Both the position numbers and the translations under genes were made by a program. Below, piece after piece: positions 36,847 through 46,890 of a stretch of 64,000 nt of DNA. The stretch covers positions 471,211 through 535,210 of the forward strand of contig NZ_CP036281.1 of assembly GCF_007750395.1 (NCBI RefSeq), read 5' to 3'. The notes under the pieces are model-generated. The model was given only the letters and a program-made list of their open reading frames with translations. It searched no databases and had not been told where the DNA came from. The number at the start of each line of letters is the position of its first letter. Within the stretch, counting starts at the first letter, position 1. The stretch is from Polystyrenella longa (GTDB lineage Bacteria; Planctomycetota; Planctomycetia; Planctomycetales; Planctomycetaceae).

Positions 36847-38901
36847 ATGCCGTCCCGCCTGAAAACTCTATTCGTTTGTGCTATAGTTTCGCTTCTTGTC
36901 TGTGAAACTAAAGCGGTCTTCGCTGATGGCGAGCGGGATAATGATTCGACCCAGGTGCGTCGTATTCCCAAAGAGGGCGTCGAAATTCCAGACGACGTTC
37001 GTGCCGAACTTACCGAGAGCTTGCAGCATCTCGAGAAGCAGATTAACGAACTGCGGACAAAAAAAGACGAACAAGTCTCTTCGCTGCTACCGGATGTGGA
37101 AATCTTTCATCGCGCCGTACGGGTAGCAATCGAATACAATGAGTTCTTCGATCAAAAAGAATTCTCCGTTGCCAAGGCTTTAGTGGCGACTGGATCGGAA
37201 CGGGCTCAACAATTATCCGAAGGTAAATCTCCCTGGACTCGTCAAACGGGACTGGTGGTTCGTGGGTATCGTTCGCGAATTGATGACACCGTTCAACCTT
37301 ACGGTTTGCTCATCCCGGATGGGTACAACTTCGACGACACTCGGGAGTACCGCTGTGATCTTTGGTTTCATGGTCGCGGTGAAACATTAAGCGAAGTCAA
37401 CTTCATCAACCAGCGCATGAAGTATGGCAGTTATGTGACTCCGGAAAACACGATCGTCTTGCATCCCTATGGGCGATATAGCAATGCATTCAAATTCGCC
37501 GGTGAGGTCGATGTACTCGAAGCTCTGGAGTCGACTCAAGAACGGTACCGCATCAACGAAGACTTAATTGCCTCTCGTGGTTTCTCCATGGGTGGTGCGG
37601 CGGCGTGGCAGTTTGCCGTGCACTATCCCGATCGCTGGTTTGCCGCGAATCCGGGAGCCGGTTTTTCAGAAACGCCCGAGTTTCTCAAGTTCTTTCAAAA
37701 AGAAAAACTCAACCCGAATGAGCAGGAACGTGCCTTGTGGCATCTCTACGACTGCACTGATTACGCCGTGAACCTGAAAGCCTGTCCGACGATAGCTTAC
37801 AGTGGCGAACTCGACATTCAAAAGCAGGCGGCCGATGTTATGGAAACAGCGTTGGCAAAAGAAAATATCCGGTTGATGCATATCATTGGCCCGGAAACGA
37901 AACACAGTATTCATGTCGATTCCCGCACGATTATCGAACAGAAATTGAACGAACTTGCCAAGTTTGGACGTCCCTTCCTGCCCCGACGTCTGGAGTTTGT
38001 GACCTACACACTCAAGTACAACAAGATGCACTGGATCACATTGAATGGACTCCAGAAGCATTGGACAGAAGCCCGCATCAAAGCGGAGACTCGTGGCAAC
38101 GAGGTGATCGCGACGACAAAAAATATCCGGGATCTTACATTCGAATTTCCGGCGGGTTCTTATCGTTTCGAAATGGATCAACCCATCACGGTGAACATTG
38201 ACGGACAGACATTGGAACTACCTGGCCCTATGTCTGACTTGTCCTGGAAGACAAGGCTCCAGTTGAAGAACGACCAATGGGTTGTTGCCGAAACAGAAGT
38301 TGAGTTGCAGGCAGGTGCTAAAGCTGCCAGCTTACGGAAACAGCATGATCTCCAGGGACCAATTGACGATGCCTTTATGGATTCATTCGTCGTGGTGACT
38401 CCGACTGGCACGAGTCCACATAGCCATGTGCAGGAATGGTCCGCGTCCGAACAGGAACACGCCATCGTTCACTGGCGTCGACATTTCCGAGGCGACGCCC
38501 AAGTCGTGAGTGATGCCGAACTGACCGATGAACAGATTGTCGCATCCAACTTGATTCTCTTTGGAGATCCTGCAAGCAACAAAGTTTTGGCCAGAATCTC
38601 AGATCAACTGCCCATTCAATGGACGCCAGAGGCCATCTCGGTCGGTTCTAAAAAATACGATGCGAGCCACCATGCGTTGATCCTGATTTATCCGAATCCG
38701 CTCAACCCCCAAAAGTATGTGGTGCTTAATAGTGGGTTCACATTTCGTGAATACGACTATCTCAATAATGCCCGGCAGGTTCCCAAACTTCCCGACTGGG
38801 CAATTATCGATTTGAATACTCCCGCCGACAGTCGTGCTCCGGGTAAGGTAGTCGATCTCGATTTCTTCGACGAATCCTGGCAGCTTGCTCCTGCTGAATA
38901 G
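36847..38901 (+). CDS. Secreted alpha/beta hydrolase (prolyl-oligopeptidase/esterase-like)
   Basis: Exported 684-residue hydrolase. The ATG at 36847 yields MPSRLKTLFVCAIVSLLVCETKAVFA, a signal peptide; an upstream in-frame start is not signal-like. A helical N-terminal region is followed by an alpha/beta-hydrolase domain with CDLWFHGRGETLSE (oxyanion area), nucleophile elbow GFSMGGAAAW (Ser247), an acid candidate in AYSGELDIQKQ and a His candidate in ETKHSIHVDS. The remaining C-terminal 300 residues form beta-rich sequence of unknown role. Similar proteins in planctomycetes are annotated as prolyl oligopeptidases or PHB-depolymerase-like esterases. Substrate not determinable. Confidence 0.82.
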   Translation: MPSRLKTLFVCAIVSLLVCETKAVFADGERDNDSTQVRRIPKEGVEIPDDVRAELTESLQHLEKQINELRTKKDEQVSSLLPDVEIFHRAVRVAIEYNEFFDQKEFSVAKALVATGSERAQQLSEGKSPWTRQTGLVVRGYRSRIDDTVQPYGLLIPDGYNFDDTREYRCDLWFHGRGETLSEVNFINQRMKYGSYVTPENTIVLHPYGRYSNAFKFAGEVDVLEALESTQERYRINEDLIASRGFSMGGAAAWQFAVHYPDRWFAANPGAGFSETPEFLKFFQKEKLNPNEQERALWHLYDCTDYAVNLKACPTIAYSGELDIQKQAADVMETALAKENIRLMHIIGPETKHSIHVDSRTIIEQKLNELAKFGRPFLPRRLEFVTYTLKYNKMHWITLNGLQKHWTEARIKAETRGNEVIATTKNIRDLTFEFPAGSYRFEMDQPITVNIDGQTLELPGPMSDLSWKTRLQLKNDQWVVAETEVELQAGAKAASLRKQHDLQGPIDDAFMDSFVVVTPTGTSPHSHVQEWSASEQEHAIVHWRRHFRGDAQVVSDAELTDEQIVASNLILFGDPASNKVLARISDQLPIQWTPEAISVGSKKYDASHHALILIYPNPLNPQKYVVLNSGFTFREYDYLNNARQVPKLPDWAIIDLNTPADSRAPGKVVDLDFFDESWQLAPAE

Positions 38902-38973
38902 AACGATTTACGACTTCATTTATTAATATCTTTCAATCTGGAACTTTTTCCTTTTCCATAGCAGAACAAATAT

Positions 38974-40029
38974 ATGACCGCTGCAGATACCTTGTCGCTT
39001 CTCCGTGCTCACAGTCAGTCAGAGACATTATCCGAATTGCCCGGTCCCCGGTTGAAGTCGTTCGGTGACAGTGCCGCGGAATGGAAAGCCGTTGAAGAAG
39101 AAACTGTCTTGTTCGATTTGAACCAGTCGTTCTGCTGGAGAATGACGGGGAAGGATCGCATCAAGTTTATGAACAATTTCTGCACGAACAATATGGTTCT
39201 ACTGCAACCAGGTTCGGGATGTGAAACCTTTTCGACATCCGTGAAAGGACGTGTACTGGGACATCTGTTTGTCGTCTGTGAAACTGACAGCCTGCTTTTG
39301 ATTGGATTAGGTGGTGATGAAGAAGAATTGCTTAAGCATTTTCGCAAGTATGTATTGCTGGACGATGTGCAAATCACTCCCTTGAACGAGCAGTATGAAC
39401 TCTTTTACATGACGGGCAACGGGGCTGGCGCGAAAGCGGAAGAGGTTATCGGCACCTCGCTGGAACGATGGCAAACTGCAGAGGTTGATCAGTTTGAACA
39501 GCCTTTCTTATCAGTAAGAATTGATCTGTTTGATATGCCCGGTTATCTTCTGATGATTCCTCAAAATGACGTTGCCACACACTGGAAATATCTTACTGAG
39601 AACGGCATACTCGCCGCAGGAGCTGACTGCTTTCATACGCTGCGAATTGAAAGCGGTCTTCCGCTATGCGGAATCGATATCTCCGAAGACAACCTCGCTC
39701 ATGAAGCGGCCCGTACAAGCTCAGCGATCTCATTTACAAAAGGGTGTTACCTCGGGCAGGAGCCAATTGCTCGCCTGGAAACGTTAGGTCACACCAATCA
39801 AGAGCTAAGGAGTGTGTCGTGGGATGGAGCCCACATTTTCTCTCCGGGAGCAGCCCTCTTTACCACTGCAGGGGAAAAGCAAATTGGTCGCATCACCTCG
39901 ACCTGCCTGCACCCCGATGGAACCAGTGGTCGGGCTCTGGCGATGGTTCGCCGAGAATATCTCGAATCAGGCACGGCCGTACTGATTGATGCAGAAGGAG
40001 TTGAAAAACAGCTCGCCGTCGTATTGTAA
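38974..40029 (+). CDS. YgfZ/GcvT-like folate-binding protein
   Basis: Homologue of YgfZ, a tetrahydrofolate-dependent factor supporting Fe-S cluster proteins such as MiaB. 351 residues. The diagnostic K-G-C-Y-x-G-Q-E motif is present as KGCYLGQEPIARLE, with Cys258. The N-terminus shows the GcvT-like DRIKFMNNFCTNN pattern (usual R-x-x-F-L-x-g-l-x-T-N). Lies 187 bases upstream of mdh on the same strand. Confidence 0.9.
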   Translation: MTAADTLSLLRAHSQSETLSELPGPRLKSFGDSAAEWKAVEEETVLFDLNQSFCWRMTGKDRIKFMNNFCTNNMVLLQPGSGCETFSTSVKGRVLGHLFVVCETDSLLLIGLGGDEEELLKHFRKYVLLDDVQITPLNEQYELFYMTGNGAGAKAEEVIGTSLERWQTAEVDQFEQPFLSVRIDLFDMPGYLLMIPQNDVATHWKYLTENGILAAGADCFHTLRIESGLPLCGIDISEDNLAHEAARTSSAISFTKGCYLGQEPIARLETLGHTNQELRSVSWDGAHIFSPGAALFTTAGEKQIGRITSTCLHPDGTSGRALAMVRREYLESGTAVLIDAEGVEKQLAVVL

Positions 40030-40216
40030 GAACATATTGTAAGAGCGTGCTGTAAGTCTTTTAGTCATTTTGCGATAAGCCGCCTGAATCGTGCTCGTCC
40101 TTGGTCGATTCTTCGTCCCAACCCTCGTTTGATGACTGGTTCGGTTACATCGGCGTCCGATTTTTTCTAAGATACACTTTTCCATACATCTATTTGCTTC
40201 TTTCAGGAGTCCAGGA

Positions 40217-41206
40217 ATGAAAGCCCCGATTCGCGTGGCCGTCACAGGCGCCGCCGGTCAGATTGGTTACGCCCTCTTGTTCCGTATTGCATCGGGTCAA
40301 CTCTTTGGTAAAGACCAGCCCGTTATTCTCCATCTCGTCGAGGTTCCCCCGGTAATGGGTGCTCTCGATGGCGTGGAAATGGAACTTGATGACTGCGCAT
40401 TCCCGACCCTGGCTGGTGTCGTCAAAGCGGACAGTGACCATCTCGAAGACGGATTCGCTGATTGCAACTTCGTGCTGTGCGTTGGTTCTGTTCCCCGTAA
40501 AGCGGGTATGGAACGGGGCGATCTGATCCGTATCAATGGACCGATCTTCACCAACACTGGCAAAGCGATTCAAGCCGCTGCGGCGAAAGACGTCCGTATT
40601 GTCGTCGTTGGAAACCCGTGTAACACGAACTGCCTGATCGCCATGGCGAACGCCCCCGATATCCCCCGGGATCGTTGGTACGCGATGATGATGCTTGACG
40701 AAAACCGTGCTGTTTCTCAGCTCGCGAAAAAATCGGGCATGACGGTGGCCGATGTCAAAAACATGACGATCTGGGGTAACCACTCCGCGACGCAGTATCC
40801 GGACTTCTACAACGCCACGATTGGTGGCAAACCTGCTGCTGACGTTATTGGTGACGAATCCTGGTTGCAGGATACGTTCATCGAAACCGTTCAGAAACGA
40901 GGCGCCGCCGTCATTCAGGCTCGTGGAGCTTCTTCGGCCGCTTCCGCTGCCAACGCCTGTATCGATACCGTCAAAAACATCATCACTCCCACTCCGGCTG
41001 GCGAATCCTTCAGTGCTGCGATCTGCAGTGATGGAAGTTACGGAATCGATGAAGGTCTGATCTGCAGCTTCCCACTCACTAGCGATGGTTCCAACTGGTC
41101 CATCAAGCAGGGTGTGAAGCAGAACGAATGGGCACAAGCCAAAGTCGATGCGACTGTCGCCGAATTGAAAGAGGAACGGGACACGGTTAAAGATCTGCTT
41201 CCATAA
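40217..41206 (+). CDS. mdh: Malate dehydrogenase (NAD-dependent, MDH type 2)
   Basis: TCA-cycle enzyme interconverting malate and oxaloacetate, 329 residues. CAGGAG-type ribosome site precedes the ATG. Rossmann motif [14 protein letters not shown] (type-2 cytosolic-like group), substrate loop [14 protein letters not shown] with its arginines, [14 protein letters not shown], and the catalytic His in [12 protein letters not shown]. The usual TRLDHNRA reads MMLDENRA, so the His of that segment is Glu here, a small departure. A hairpin terminator follows. A 407-residue open frame on the opposite strand is a codon-usage shadow. Confidence 0.95.
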   Translation: MKAPIRVAVTGAAGQIGYALLFRIASGQLFGKDQPVILHLVEVPPVMGALDGVEMELDDCAFPTLAGVVKADSDHLEDGFADCNFVLCVGSVPRKAGMERGDLIRINGPIFTNTGKAIQAAAAKDVRIVVVGNPCNTNCLIAMANAPDIPRDRWYAMMMLDENRAVSQLAKKSGMTVADVKNMTIWGNHSATQYPDFYNATIGGKPAADVIGDESWLQDTFIETVQKRGAAVIQARGASSAASAANACIDTVKNIITPTPAGESFSAAICSDGSYGIDEGLICSFPLTSDGSNWSIKQGVKQNEWAQAKVDATVAELKEERDTVKDLLP

Positions 41207-41244
41207 GCAGGGACCAGCAACCAGCCCCGATTCAACAAAACCTG

Positions 41245-41280
41245 ACAAACGCCGTGGTGGAGATTCCCCACGGCGTTTGT
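41245..41280 (+). terminator. Hairpin terminator after mdh
   Basis: A perfect 13-bp stem, ACAAACGCCGTGG (41245-41257) with CCACGGCGTTTGT (41268-41280), 39 bases after the mdh stop. Only a weak T tract follows, so termination efficiency is uncertain. Confidence 0.65.
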
Positions 41281-41363
41281 TACGTTTAAGAGTGATTTTA
41301 CCGGTAAGTCTCTGAGGATGTAGAAGCCGATCCGTGTCCGAAAAAGCATCCCAAGATGGGTAG

Positions 41364-41402
41364 CCCGGACAACCACGAAGTGGTGTCCGGGTCGCGCAGC
41401 GA
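41364..41402. repeat. REP-like intergenic palindrome
   Basis: CCCGGAC plus ACCAC (41364-41376, one bulged A) pairs with GTGGT plus GTCCGGG (41380-41391) across a GAA loop. A small hairpin TCGC-GCA-GCGA (41392-41402) follows. GC-rich, intergenic and hairpin-forming, it resembles dispersed REP elements. Only one copy is seen in this window, so repetition is unproven. Confidence 0.45.
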
Positions 41403-41524
41403 CAAGCCAGCACCAGATGGTGTGTCTATCCCAATTGTGTGTCACATTTCTATCTGTGTTCTTTTCTAGTGCCCCAAATCTTTTTGCTCTTCAATTTCAC
41501 TGTCTTACTTTCGAAAGCACTCCC

Positions 41525-42676
41525 ATGCCGCCGTTTGCAGAATTGAAACCGAGCCAGGATCCTGCTGTTGTGGGACTCTGTCCCGAGCGCTGGACCGGGA
41601 TTTCTAAACAGGCAGCGGCCTGGTGCGCAGCGGATGCTATTCCGGCGATCTCTTACTTGATGGGAAAAGAGAGCAATGCCACGGAGGTTGTACGGCTGGG
41701 GCGGCAACAGGTCAATTCGGATAAACCTCTGGCAACCGACAGCATCTTTCTCGTCGCCTCGATCACCAAGCCGATCGTGGGTACGGCTGTTTTGCAATTG
41801 CTCGAGCAGGGCGAGTTGATGCTAAACGACAAAGTCCGCAAGTTCATTCCCGAGTTCAAAGGGACCGGGAAAAATAGCATCACCCTGCGGCATCTGCTCA
41901 CCCACAGTTCCGGTTTGCCCGATATGCTTCCGAACGATTTTGATCTGCGAAATGCGCACGCCCCCTTAAGCCGTTTCATCGAGGGAATCTGTCAGGCTGA
42001 TTTACTCTTCACGCCGGGAGAATCAGTCAGCTACCAGAGTATGGGATTCTGCTTGCTTGGAGAAGTGATTCAGCGAATCACGTCGTTGCCCTGTGCTGAT
42101 TACCTGCATCAGTCGATCTTCGCTCCGTTACAGATGCACGATACCGCCCTCGGTGCTCCAGACAATTGGTACGAGGGTGATAAACCGAAGGCGAATCGCA
42201 TCGCAGAAATACGTCTTCCCGAGACGCAACTCGCTGCCAATTGGAATTGGAATGAAAAGTATTGGCAATCATTGGGAGCACCGTGGGGTGGGTTGCTGAC
42301 AACTCCCGAAGATCTGTCCCGGTTCGCCGCCATGATGTTGAATGAAGGCCACTTTGAGGACGCGACAATATTAAGCCCCGCTACCGTGCGTGTTGCGACC
42401 ACCAACCAGTTGAATGCAATGATCGACATGCCGGAAAAGGAACGTCGATGTCGTCCCTGGGGGTTGGGATGGAAGCTGACCTGGCCCGGTTATTCTGCGC
42501 ACTTTGGCGATCTGCACAGTCCCAATACATTCGGGCACTGGGGCTCGACCGGCACGCTACTGTGGATGGATCCCGAGAATAATTCGTTTGGCATTATCCT
42601 CTGTACTGAACCTCAGGAACCGCACGGTCCTTATCTCGCCCGCATGACCAATCGCATGCGGGCTTCGATTCGATAA
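41525..42676 (+). CDS. Serine beta-lactamase-like hydrolase (class C/esterase family)
   Basis: Member of the beta-lactamase/penicillin-binding esterase superfamily, 383 residues. SxxK motif ASITKP (Ser79, Lys82), the YxN-equivalent SYQSMGF (Tyr170), and the KTG-equivalent HWGSTGT. The Asn of YxN is replaced by Ser, which fits esterases or D-aminopeptidases rather than beta-lactamases. Start is taken at ATG 41525; an ATG at 41417 would overlap the palindrome above and add a weakly signal-like head, so cytoplasmic location is likely but not certain. Substrate unknown. Confidence 0.88.
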   Translation: MPPFAELKPSQDPAVVGLCPERWTGISKQAAAWCAADAIPAISYLMGKESNATEVVRLGRQQVNSDKPLATDSIFLVASITKPIVGTAVLQLLEQGELMLNDKVRKFIPEFKGTGKNSITLRHLLTHSSGLPDMLPNDFDLRNAHAPLSRFIEGICQADLLFTPGESVSYQSMGFCLLGEVIQRITSLPCADYLHQSIFAPLQMHDTALGAPDNWYEGDKPKANRIAEIRLPETQLAANWNWNEKYWQSLGAPWGGLLTTPEDLSRFAAMMLNEGHFEDATILSPATVRVATTNQLNAMIDMPEKERRCRPWGLGWKLTWPGYSAHFGDLHSPNTFGHWGSTGTLLWMDPENNSFGIILCTEPQEPHGPYLARMTNRMRASIR

Positions 42677-42727
42677 GAGTCTGAAGTCGCTTCGGTATCT
42701 TTGGAAAAGATCCTTAGCGACTCTATC

Positions 42728-43414
42728 TTACCCAGTAGGTTGACTGGAAGAACCACTCGCACCCGCCAGCATCGTGGAGTCTACCGCAAGGCGATAGATG
42801 TCGGACAATTCATCGGGGTGAGTGATGCAACTGCCCAGGTCTTTGAGGATTCCATCTTTCAAGCGGTAGATCCAACCATGAACGGCCAATTCCTGACCAT
42901 TCTCCCAAGCTTCCTGCACAATCGTTGTATGGCAGACGTTTAGAACCTGCTCGATGACATTCAACTCGCAGAGGGTATCGAGTTCCGACTCGTTGTCAGC
43001 ACATTCGGAAAGCAGTTGTTCGTGCTTGGACCGCACATCTTTGATATGGCGTAGCCAGTTATCAATCAGTCCAAGTTTGTTGTTCTGCATTGCCCCTTTG
43101 ACTCCGCCGCAACCATAGTGACCACAGACGATCACATGTTTCACTTTAAGGACGGCGACGGCGTATTCCAGCACGGATAAGCAATTGAAGTCGCTATGAA
43201 CCACCACGTTGGCGATATTGCGATGGACGAAAACTTCGCCCGGAGCCATTCCCATAATCTGATTCGCCGGGACACGACTGTCTGCACAGCCAATCCACAG
43301 GATTTCAGGTGATTGTTGGGCCTCTAAGTTTTTAAAGAAATTAGGGTCGCGATCAATTTCGCTTTGAGCCCAATCACGGTTCTTCTGAAAGATATTCTTT
43401 AACACTCTCATCAT
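42728..43414 (-). CDS. can: Beta-class carbonic anhydrase
   Basis: Zinc enzyme interconverting CO2 and bicarbonate, 228 residues. Zinc ligands Cys43, His99, Cys102 are present (WIGCADSRVPA; CGHYGCGGVKGAM) with the Asp45-Arg47 dyad. N-terminus VLKNIFQKNRDWAQ matches the E. coli Can group. Stands alone and converges on the serine-hydrolase gene. Confidence 0.95.
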   Translation of the reverse strand: MMRVLKNIFQKNRDWAQSEIDRDPNFFKNLEAQQSPEILWIGCADSRVPANQIMGMAPGEVFVHRNIANVVVHSDFNCLSVLEYAVAVLKVKHVIVCGHYGCGGVKGAMQNNKLGLIDNWLRHIKDVRSKHEQLLSECADNESELDTLCELNVIEQVLNVCHTTIVQEAWENGQELAVHGWIYRLKDGILKDLGSCITHPDELSDIYRLAVDSTMLAGASGSSSQPTG

Positions 43415-43716
43415 TAACTCCCCCAGAGCGTACCTTGTTCAGCAACTCCACGCGCGACGTGTCCATGAAAGGACCATCACCGTGATAATTTGCAGATTAA
43501 GGCTTACCCTGAAAACATGTTGCCGAGCATGCGTCTGATCGACATGATCAGAAAGGGTCGCGTTCAAGAGTAGAACCCATCCTGAAAATCAGTTGTGGCT
43601 GTTCCTGATCCGGTTGATACCGATCCAAGATGCTCCAACAGCAGGTTTCAGGAAGAATTCTAAAGTACTCTCAAGTGTCTTTAATTAGTGTCGTTTAAAG
43701 TATCATACGAGGTAAA
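43415..43716. other. Intergenic region upstream of the carbonic anhydrase
   Basis: About 300 bases. No gene, RNA or clear repeat was recognised. It contains the carbonic anhydrase promoter region and the 3' flank of the PDZ gene. Confidence 0.35.
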
Positions 43717-44973
43717 TTAGTTAGAAGGAAGCTCGATTACCTCAGTAGGAGCACCGAGTACCTGTGTAGAGCGACGAGGTGAATAGAACTCGGGCGCTTC
43801 TGATTGTGGGATAACGCGCGGGTCAAGGACTGGTTGCATCTGCAATTCGATCGGAGTACGAGGGTCGACGACGGGAGCTGGTCCAGGCTTGTAGGTGCCG
43901 ACTTCCACGAAACCAAGTCCACCTGGTAGCGGGACGACCATTTTACGTGGTTCGGGACCAGGAGCCACCGCGTCGAACTCAAGTTGAGTTGGCGGTACTT
44001 TTCCCGATGCATTATCAGAGGGATTGGATGTGCCTGCCGTCATTTGAATATCACGGTCACCAAGTTGAACGGTCAGTTCACCGAGACGCGAGCCACGAAT
44101 GAGGACGACTTGAACTTCGTCGCCCGTTTGATGTGCGTGGACGATATCAACTAGTTTGTTGAGGGAACCGACTGGCTGGCCATCGACGGCGATGATGATG
44201 TCATGCTTCATCAACCCTGCTTTACTCGCCGGAGTGTTATCACCCACTTGTGTCAGATGAAGGCCAGCGCCTGCGGGAATGATGTCTTTGAACTGAGTTG
44301 CCAGTGCCTCGCTGATGGGTTTGACGCTGACGCCCAGATAAGCTTTCTGTGGTGGCTCATTCGTATTTGCCTGGACAACAGAAGAAGCGTCCGCTTTCGG
44401 TGAGAAATCTTCCAGTGTTGAAAGAGGTTCCTGTCCCGGCTCCGGAGGAGCTTCCAACGGAATGGGAGGGGCAATTGGTTTTACAGGGGTCGGTTCATTG
44501 GATTTAGGTTGAGTCGGTTCCGGCGGTGCCTCGAGTCGGGGAGAAGACTCAGGTCCCAGTAGTTGAGGACCGTCCTCATCGGGTGTGCCCAACAAGTCGG
44601 GCTCACTGGGGGCACCAAGGACGTCTTCACCGGGGGCTCCGGTGTAAGCCTCGTCAAAAAGTTGATCAGGACGTTCGGCGTAGACAGGGCCACGCAGTTC
44701 CGGGTTGACGCTCACATCGAGATCGATGGGAATGGTACCATTCTGGCGGACTTGAACATCGACAGATCGATCTCCATTGCGATCGGGACCAATTTCAATC
44801 TTCAGTCCACGGGCATATGGGGTGAAGCGACCAATATCCAGCTGGAAGCCGCCTCTCGATTTTCGTTCGATGGCTCCTTCTCCCGGAGGATCTGCCAGCA
44901 GTGCTGCGGGTGCCAGGAGGAGACTTCCAATTCCCAGGACACAGATTGTTCGGACGTAGTGAGGTAACTTCAT
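43717..44973 (-). CDS. Exported PDZ-domain protein with Pro-rich linker
   Basis: A 418-residue envelope protein. Signal peptide 1-27 (ICVLGIGSLLLAPAALLADP), then a beta-like region, a long Pro/Glu/Gln linker (about 110-200), and a PDZ domain (about 210-300: AYLGVSVKPIS, ASKAGLMKHDIIIAVDGQPV, GDEVQVVLIRGSR). The C-terminal 110 residues are Pro-rich. PDZ domains bind C-termini or regulate proteases, but no protease domain is fused or adjacent here. An adaptor role is inference. Confidence 0.85.
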   Translation of the reverse strand: MKLPHYVRTICVLGIGSLLLAPAALLADPPGEGAIERKSRGGFQLDIGRFTPYARGLKIEIGPDRNGDRSVDVQVRQNGTIPIDLDVSVNPELRGPVYAERPDQLFDEAYTGAPGEDVLGAPSEPDLLGTPDEDGPQLLGPESSPRLEAPPEPTQPKSNEPTPVKPIAPPIPLEAPPEPGQEPLSTLEDFSPKADASSVVQANTNEPPQKAYLGVSVKPISEALATQFKDIIPAGAGLHLTQVGDNTPASKAGLMKHDIIIAVDGQPVGSLNKLVDIVHAHQTGDEVQVVLIRGSRLGELTVQLGDRDIQMTAGTSNPSDNASGKVPPTQLEFDAVAPGPEPRKMVVPLPGGLGFVEVGTYKPGPAPVVDPRTPIELQMQPVLDPRVIPQSEAPEFYSPRRSTQVLGAPTEVIELPSN

Positions 44974-45592
44974 GAGCGGACTCCGGTCTGCAGGGGGGCG
45001 CCATCGATTTTCTGGCGATAGTCAAACAGTTATACGTGGGGTGAAACAAGCACCGGTCAGGCTACGCCTGAGGGGGCACAAGTCATCTATTTTCGGGCGA
45101 TATCGCTGAAAACGGCGAGCAGAATGGCTCGGACAGTTTGTAGCGGAGAGGTAATCTGTCAGCGAATTCGGGTCTATTTTACGGGCTAAAAGACGCAGGG
45201 TACAGATGAGACCCGCTTATTCCCGCTCGAAGGGGCTGAATCTTTCCGGGAGCGGTTTTTCCATTTCTGGTCAATTGGTCAGAGGTTAATGAGGGTGGCT
45301 AGACGACTACAGGGGCTAATTCGCCTTCTAAAGTGGGAAACTCCCGGCGAAATCGGCCTTGCGCTCAAGGGATCAATTGCGACGGCAGGGCTGGTTTGCC
45401 TATACTCGTTCCCGCTTCGCTCCGCTCGCGCAACGTCAATCCTTCCGCCTGAATGTCCCGCCGGTTGGTTCACGAGCCCTCCCATTCCTGTTGCTGAACA
45501 CTTGATTCTGGACAGTTGGAGTTTGGGGTGGTTTTCACAGATTTGACCCGCCCGTTTCTTTCCCTCTACTTGAATTCGTTCTGTTCCGTAAG
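44974..45592. other. Long intergenic region without supported gene
   Basis: About 620 bases between the divergent PDZ and ROK genes. An 85-codon rightward frame (45289-45546) is low quality. A GC-rich repeat-like stretch with CGCTTCGCTCCGCTCGCG sits near 45414-45431. Promoters for both flanking genes are expected but not assigned. Confidence 0.4.
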
Positions 45593-46633
45593 ATGACTGA
45601 TCAAAACTCTACTGCTGCTTCCGACCCGAACCAATCGCTCTTTTTAGGGATCGATATTGGCGGGACCAACGTCAAAATTGGTGTCATCAACGATGCCGGT
45701 GAGTCGTTGGCGAATACCAAAATTCCGACCGATCCCGAATTGGGCCCCGCCGTCGTCCTGCAGAAGATCAAAGAGGCGGCATCCGGAATCATCAAAGAGG
45801 CGGGCACTTCGCTTCCGAAACTGAAAGCGGTTGGAGTCGTTTCTCCCGGAACGATGAATATCAAACAGGGAATGCTGATCAACCCGACGAACCTGCCGGG
45901 CTGGCAGAATTACCCGATCCGCCAGAAATTCGCCGACGCTTTCGAACGACCGACTTATCTGAATAACGATGCCAATGCGGCGGCCTATGGAGAATACTGG
46001 GCCGGAGCCGCCCGGAACGCCAGTTCTCTCGTCTTCTGGACATTGGGAACGGGGATCGGCTGCGGGATTATCATCAATGATGTCGTTTTGAATGGAGAAA
46101 ACTCACACGGCGGCGAGTGCGGGCATATCATTATTGAAATGAATGAGGGGCGTCCGTGGGACACGGGGCAGACCGGAACCCTGGAAGCGTATGCCTCGGC
46201 CAAGGCATTGATTCAGCGAACTTACGAAGCATTGGATGCTGGAACAGAATCATCTTTACAACAGGTGCAGGAATCTGGAGAATCAATCACCCCGCTCCTG
46301 GTGGCTGGCGAGGCGGAAAAAGGGGATGATCTGTCCCTTAAATTGATTATGGATACTGCCCGATATCTGGGCGTGGGGACTACCAGCTTGATGCATACGA
46401 TCGATCCGGACATGGTTCTCTTCGGTGGAGCCATGACGTTCGGCGGAAATGAGACGGAATTAGGCCGCCGTTTTCTGGCCAGAATCAAGGAAGAAGTCAA
46501 ACAGCGGGCCTTTCCGACTCCGTATGAAAATACCACGATTAATTTCGCCTCCCTGGGAGGCGACGCCGGATACATCGGCTCGGCAGGGTGTGCTCGTCGC
46601 GATTGGATCAACGCCGGAAGCCCGGAGAATTGA
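45593..46633 (+). CDS. ROK-family sugar kinase (glucokinase-like)
   Basis: ATP-dependent sugar kinase, 346 residues. Phosphate-1 loop GIDIGGTNVKIG (19-30), catalytic base Asp in LNNDANAAAYGE (Asp126), and LGTGIGCGIIIN (151-162). The HGGECGHIII segment keeps the zinc-ligand His178. The following zinc motif, normally CGCGxxGCxE, reads WDTGQTGTLE (189-198), so all three cysteines are lost while Gly192, Gly195 and Glu198 are kept. Glucokinase is the likeliest role, but N-acetylated sugars are possible. Lies 257 bases upstream of lepA. Confidence 0.9.
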   Translation: MTDQNSTAASDPNQSLFLGIDIGGTNVKIGVINDAGESLANTKIPTDPELGPAVVLQKIKEAASGIIKEAGTSLPKLKAVGVVSPGTMNIKQGMLINPTNLPGWQNYPIRQKFADAFERPTYLNNDANAAAYGEYWAGAARNASSLVFWTLGTGIGCGIIINDVVLNGENSHGGECGHIIIEMNEGRPWDTGQTGTLEAYASAKALIQRTYEALDAGTESSLQQVQESGESITPLLVAGEAEKGDDLSLKLIMDTARYLGVGTTSLMHTIDPDMVLFGGAMTFGGNETELGRRFLARIKEEVKQRAFPTPYENTTINFASLGGDAGYIGSAGCARRDWINAGSPEN

Positions 46634-46890
46634 GCCGCCATGGCGAGAGCCATCACAGCCATTCTCATCCCGGGAGAACATTAAGGGCTACCACCTTTTC
46701 GTCAGGATCAGGTTTGGCCCATCGAAGTCAGCGTCAGCAGTAGCAGGAATTCTCGTTCACGAAACGCGGTGAACGGATAGCGGAATCAGTCGCGTTGCTC
46801 TGCCGACCTACCGGGATCGCCCGAAAGCCGGCCCCGTCACCAAATACCCCTGGTACATCACCAGACATTTTACTGGATAATAAACCGTCA

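Larger units (their letters stand above)
41207..41524. other. Intergenic region with terminator and a REP-like palindrome
   Basis: About 320 bases between mdh and the serine-hydrolase gene, holding the mdh hairpin (41245-41280) and a second imperfect palindrome (41364-41402) described separately. Nothing else supported. Confidence 0.5.

Noticed and set aside
40190-41413. 407-codon open frame on the minus strand opposite mdh
   Set aside because: It lies antisense to a clearly conserved malate dehydrogenase, has no recognisable motif and reflects codon bias of the real gene.
45289-45546. 85-codon rightward frame before the ROK gene
   Set aside because: Crosses a GC-rich repeat-like stretch, lacks a ribosome site and motif; likely chance.
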